Below are positions 5,998-7,469 of a DNA stretch of 7,469 nucleotides, one piece after another (the stretch's first letter is position 1; the number at the start of each line of letters is the position of its first letter). The translations under genes were made by a program, and so were the position numbers. The notes below the pieces were generated by a model. The model worked only from the letters and a program-made list of their open reading frames with translations, was not told where the DNA came from and searched no databases. This stretch comes from Thauera sp. (lineage in GTDB: Bacteria; Pseudomonadota; Gammaproteobacteria; Burkholderiales; Rhodocyclaceae), in assembly GCA_023150215.1 (NCBI GenBank), contig JAKLLJ010000163.1, positions 1 to 7,469 of the forward strand. Reading direction: 5' to 3'.

Positions 5998-7010
5998 GCG
6001 TCACCGACGTACAGCCGGCCCTGCCAGCCATCGCGGCGGGCGAGCTCGGCGGTGAGACGCGGCGCGAGCTCGGACAGGCGGATGTTCCAGTGCGGGGCGA
6101 GCTTGAGCGCTGGCGGCACCTCGCTGCCGAGGCGCTGCAACAGGATGTCCGGCGACAGGCGCTCGACGAAGTCCGCCAGCAGGGCGATGTATTCCTGTTC
6201 ATCGAACAGCGGCACCGTGGCCGGATCGCGCTGCCAGTCGCGCGCCATGGCGGTGCCGCGCACGAGTTGCAATTGATGAAGCTTGAGCGCCTGGAGCGGT
6301 AGCGCCGACAGCCGTGCGGCGGCGGCGAGCATCCCCGCGCGCGTCTCGCCCGGCAGGCCGAGAATCAGGTGTGCGGTGACCGGCAGGTCGCGCGCTGCCG
6401 CGCGCCGAATCGCATCTTCGCTGCACGCGTGGTCGTGGCCGCGGTTGATGTGCTCGAGCACACGGTCGTCGCACGACTCGACGCCGATCTCGAGCTCCAC
6501 GATGTGCTCCCGCGCCAGTTCGGCCAGGTAGTCGAGCACCGCATCGGGCAGGCAGTCCGGCCGCGTGCCGATCGCCAGCCCGCTGATGCGCGGATGGGCG
6601 AGCGCAGCCTCGTAGCTCGCACGCAGGCGCGAGAACTCGCCGTAAGTGTTGCTGTAGGTCTGGAAGTAGGCGATGAAGCGCGCGGTGCCGGGGTAGCGGC
6701 GATCGAGGAAGCGCAGGCCGGCGTCGATCTGCTCGGCGATCGGGTCGCGGCGGTCGAGATAACCGGGGGTGAAGCCGGCATTGTTGCAGAAGGTACAGCC
6801 GCCGCTGCCGCGCGTGCCGTCGCGATTGGGGCAGGTGAAGCCGGCCGCCACCGAGACCTTCTGCACCCGCCCGCCGTAGCGCCGCTTGATGTGATCGTTC
6901 CAGGCGTTGTAGCGGCGCCCACCGAAGGGCGGAGCCGCGCGCAGCTTGTCGACCGGCGCCGGCGCCGGCGCGCGAAGGGAGGGAGAAACGAGTTCGGGAA
7001 CCGGGTTCAT
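5913..7010 (-). CDS. Radical SAM protein, YhcC/TIGR01212 family
   Basis: A 365-residue radical SAM protein resembling E. coli YhcC, a family of unproven function distantly related to the Elp3 radical SAM domain. The cluster-binding cysteines are in FTCPNRDGT...GGCTFCNN: Cys60, Cys72 and Cys75, a CX11CX2C spacing typical of this family and not the common CX3CX2C. Other family stretches are AYFQTYSNTY (114-123), GTRPDCLPDAVLD (148-160), ELEIGVES (172-179), INRGHD (188-193), HLILGLPGE (214-222) and KLHQLQLVRGT (243-253). The core begins near residue 30, so there is a Pro/Ala-rich N-terminal extension of about 28 residues. The ATG at 7010 is the nearest usable start. An upstream ATG at 7148 would add 46 Arg-rich residues and is not favoured. 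The last 28 or so residues also run past the usual family end and are read opposite the hpnE 3' end. Confidence 0.9.
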   Translation of the reverse strand: MNPVPELVSPSLRAPAPAPVDKLRAAPPFGGRRYNAWNDHIKRRYGGRVQKVSVAAGFTCPNRDGTRGSGGCTFCNNAGFTPGYLDRRDPIAEQIDAGLRFLDRRYPGTARFIAYFQTYSNTYGEFSRLRASYEAALAHPRISGLAIGTRPDCLPDAVLDYLAELAREHIVELEIGVESCDDRVLEHINRGHDHACSEDAIRRAAARDLPVTAHLILGLPGETRAGMLAAAARLSALPLQALKLHQLQLVRGTAMARDWQRDPATVPLFDEQEYIALLADFVERLSPDILLQRLGSEVPPALKLAPHWNIRLSELAPRLTAELARRDGWQGRLYVGDAQAAWPSSARIAAAQATPERTALSSVAG

Positions 7011-7294
7011 GCGGGAAGCGAAAAGGGATGGACGGTGAAAGCGGCGCGCCGATGGCAAAGGCGCAGAGGCGCGAGTGTGCCGCCGATCGCACGCACCGCC
7101 CTTGACCGTGCGCAAACGGCGCCCGCGGCAGACACCCCGGCAGGGCAAACAGCCCGGGTAGGAGCGCCGGCAGGCGCGAACACAGCCGCGATCTGCACTC
7201 TCGGCTCTTGGGCGTTTGCGGGAGCGCCGTGTTCGCGCCTGCCGGCGCTCCTACACGGGCGCTCGGGCCGGATCCGGCGGCCGCGCGGCGCGGC
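7011..7294. other. Intergenic region between petA and the radical SAM gene
   Basis: This 284-bp stretch has no credible gene. Both flanking genes are on the minus strand, so it is the 3' side of petA and the 5' side of the radical SAM gene. Its right half is filled by a REPIN. In the left half (7011-7151) I see no convincing promoter or Shine-Dalgarno sequence, although a promoter for the radical SAM gene probably lies there if the REPIN separates the two transcripts. Confidence 0.75.
7152..7260. repeat. REPIN: 32-bp inverted repeat of two REP palindromes (GCGCC stem type)
   Basis: The arms at 7152-7183 and 7229-7260 are inverted copies matching at 31 of 32 bases (26 contiguous), separated by 45 bp. 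Each unit has the GTAG head, then GAG, a GCGCC / GGCGC stem around a 4-base loop (GGCA), and a GAAC end. The structure matches RAYT-type REP sequences arranged as a REPIN. It starts 34 bp downstream of the petA stop, so the transcript could fold into a very stable hairpin that protects or ends the petA mRNA. No run of T follows the arm in the minus-strand direction, so a classic intrinsic terminator is not evident. The spacer contains an extra GGAGCGCC (7221-7228) that could pair alternatively with GGCGCTCC (7244-7251). Confidence 0.9.
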
Positions 7295-7469
7295 TCAGGC
7301 CGCGCCCTGGTCGTCCTCGCCGATCAGGATCCGGCTGTCGGAAAGCCACTTGTGGGGTGGAATTTCGAGATTGGTCGGTGCAGGCTGGCTCAGATACACC
7401 CGGCCGGCAAGGTCGAAGATCGAACCGTGGCACGGACACAGGAAGCCGCCAGGCCAGTCCGCGCTCATG
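7295..7469 (-). CDS. petA: Ubiquinol-cytochrome c reductase Rieske iron-sulfur subunit (partial, N-terminus beyond right edge)
   Basis: The C-terminal 57 codons plus TGA stop (7295-7297) of a Rieske protein. Visible is the second half of the [2Fe-2S] site, LCPCHGSIFDLAGRV, with the cluster-binding Cys and His in CPCHGS (codons 7421-7438), then the PAPTNLEIPPH stretch and a LIGEDDQ end that are characteristic of PetA of proteobacterial cytochrome bc1. PetA carries electrons from ubiquinol to cytochrome c1 in the inner membrane, with its head in the periplasm. Family proteins are about 190-200 residues, so the membrane anchor and the first cluster motif (CTHLGC type) lie outside the window. The ATG at 7466-7468 is an internal Met, not the start. 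No petB follows downstream on this strand; a REPIN and a radical SAM gene come next. Confidence 0.92.
   Translation of the reverse strand, partial: MSADWPGGFLCPCHGSIFDLAGRVYLSQPAPTNLEIPPHKWLSDSRILIGEDDQGAA

Noticed and set aside
6199..7092. A 297-codon minus-strand frame overlapping the radical SAM gene
   Set aside because: Out of frame with the Cys motif and of low-complexity Arg/Ala composition. The 5913-7010 frame carries all family motifs.
7011..7148. Upstream ATG extending the radical SAM protein by 46 residues
   Set aside because: The extra segment is Arg-rich, has no Shine-Dalgarno support and reaches almost to the REPIN. The ATG at 7010 is more plausible.
7251..7439. A 62-codon minus-strand frame at the right end
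   Set aside because: It is out of frame with the CPCHGS Rieske frame, which ends at 7295, and it runs into the REPIN arm.

Overview
This is a GC-rich (roughly 70% by eye) chromosomal stretch. Its gene content (hydroxysqualene-type HpnC/HpnD/HpnE, a proteobacterial PetA Rieske protein, a YhcC-like radical SAM protein) and its GTAG-headed REP palindromes suggest a betaproteobacterium, most likely Rhodocyclales (Thauera/Azoarcus-like). That placement is inferred from recalled protein character, not from a search.

Layout. Positions 1-2551 (minus) hold an ABC exporter-type pair: a LolD/MacB-like ATPase and an FtsX-family permease that runs off the left edge. Their ends overlap as ATGA. Positions 2552-2996 are a 445-bp divergent intergenic region with an 8-bp dyad, three copies of a REP palindrome (two direct, one inverted), a 7-bp tandem repeat (5 copies), a candidate -10 box and a small leader hairpin. 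Positions 2997-5997 (plus) are hpnC-hpnD-hpnE, three genes joined by ATGA overlaps, which together convert farnesyl diphosphate to squalene. Positions 5913-7010 (minus) encode a YhcC/TIGR01212-type radical SAM protein whose last codons overlap the end of hpnE on the opposite strand by 85 bp. Positions 7011-7294 are intergenic and carry a near-perfect 32-bp inverted repeat made of two REP units (a REPIN). Positions 7295-7469 (minus) are the C-terminal end of petA, the Rieske subunit of cytochrome bc1, cut by the right edge.

How the genes work together. HpnD condenses two farnesyl diphosphates to presqualene diphosphate, HpnC converts this to hydroxysqualene, and HpnE reduces it to squalene, the precursor of hopanoids. 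No squalene-hopene cyclase or other hpn gene is visible, so the cyclisation step must be encoded elsewhere. The ABC pair, the radical SAM gene and petA have no evident functional link to squalene synthesis.

I found no clearly new biological system. The most informative non-coding signals are the REP elements: two families share the GTAGGAGCG head and CGCGAAC tail but have different stem sequences whose two arms have changed together. No tRNA, rRNA, CRISPR array, insertion sequence or transposase gene was seen.
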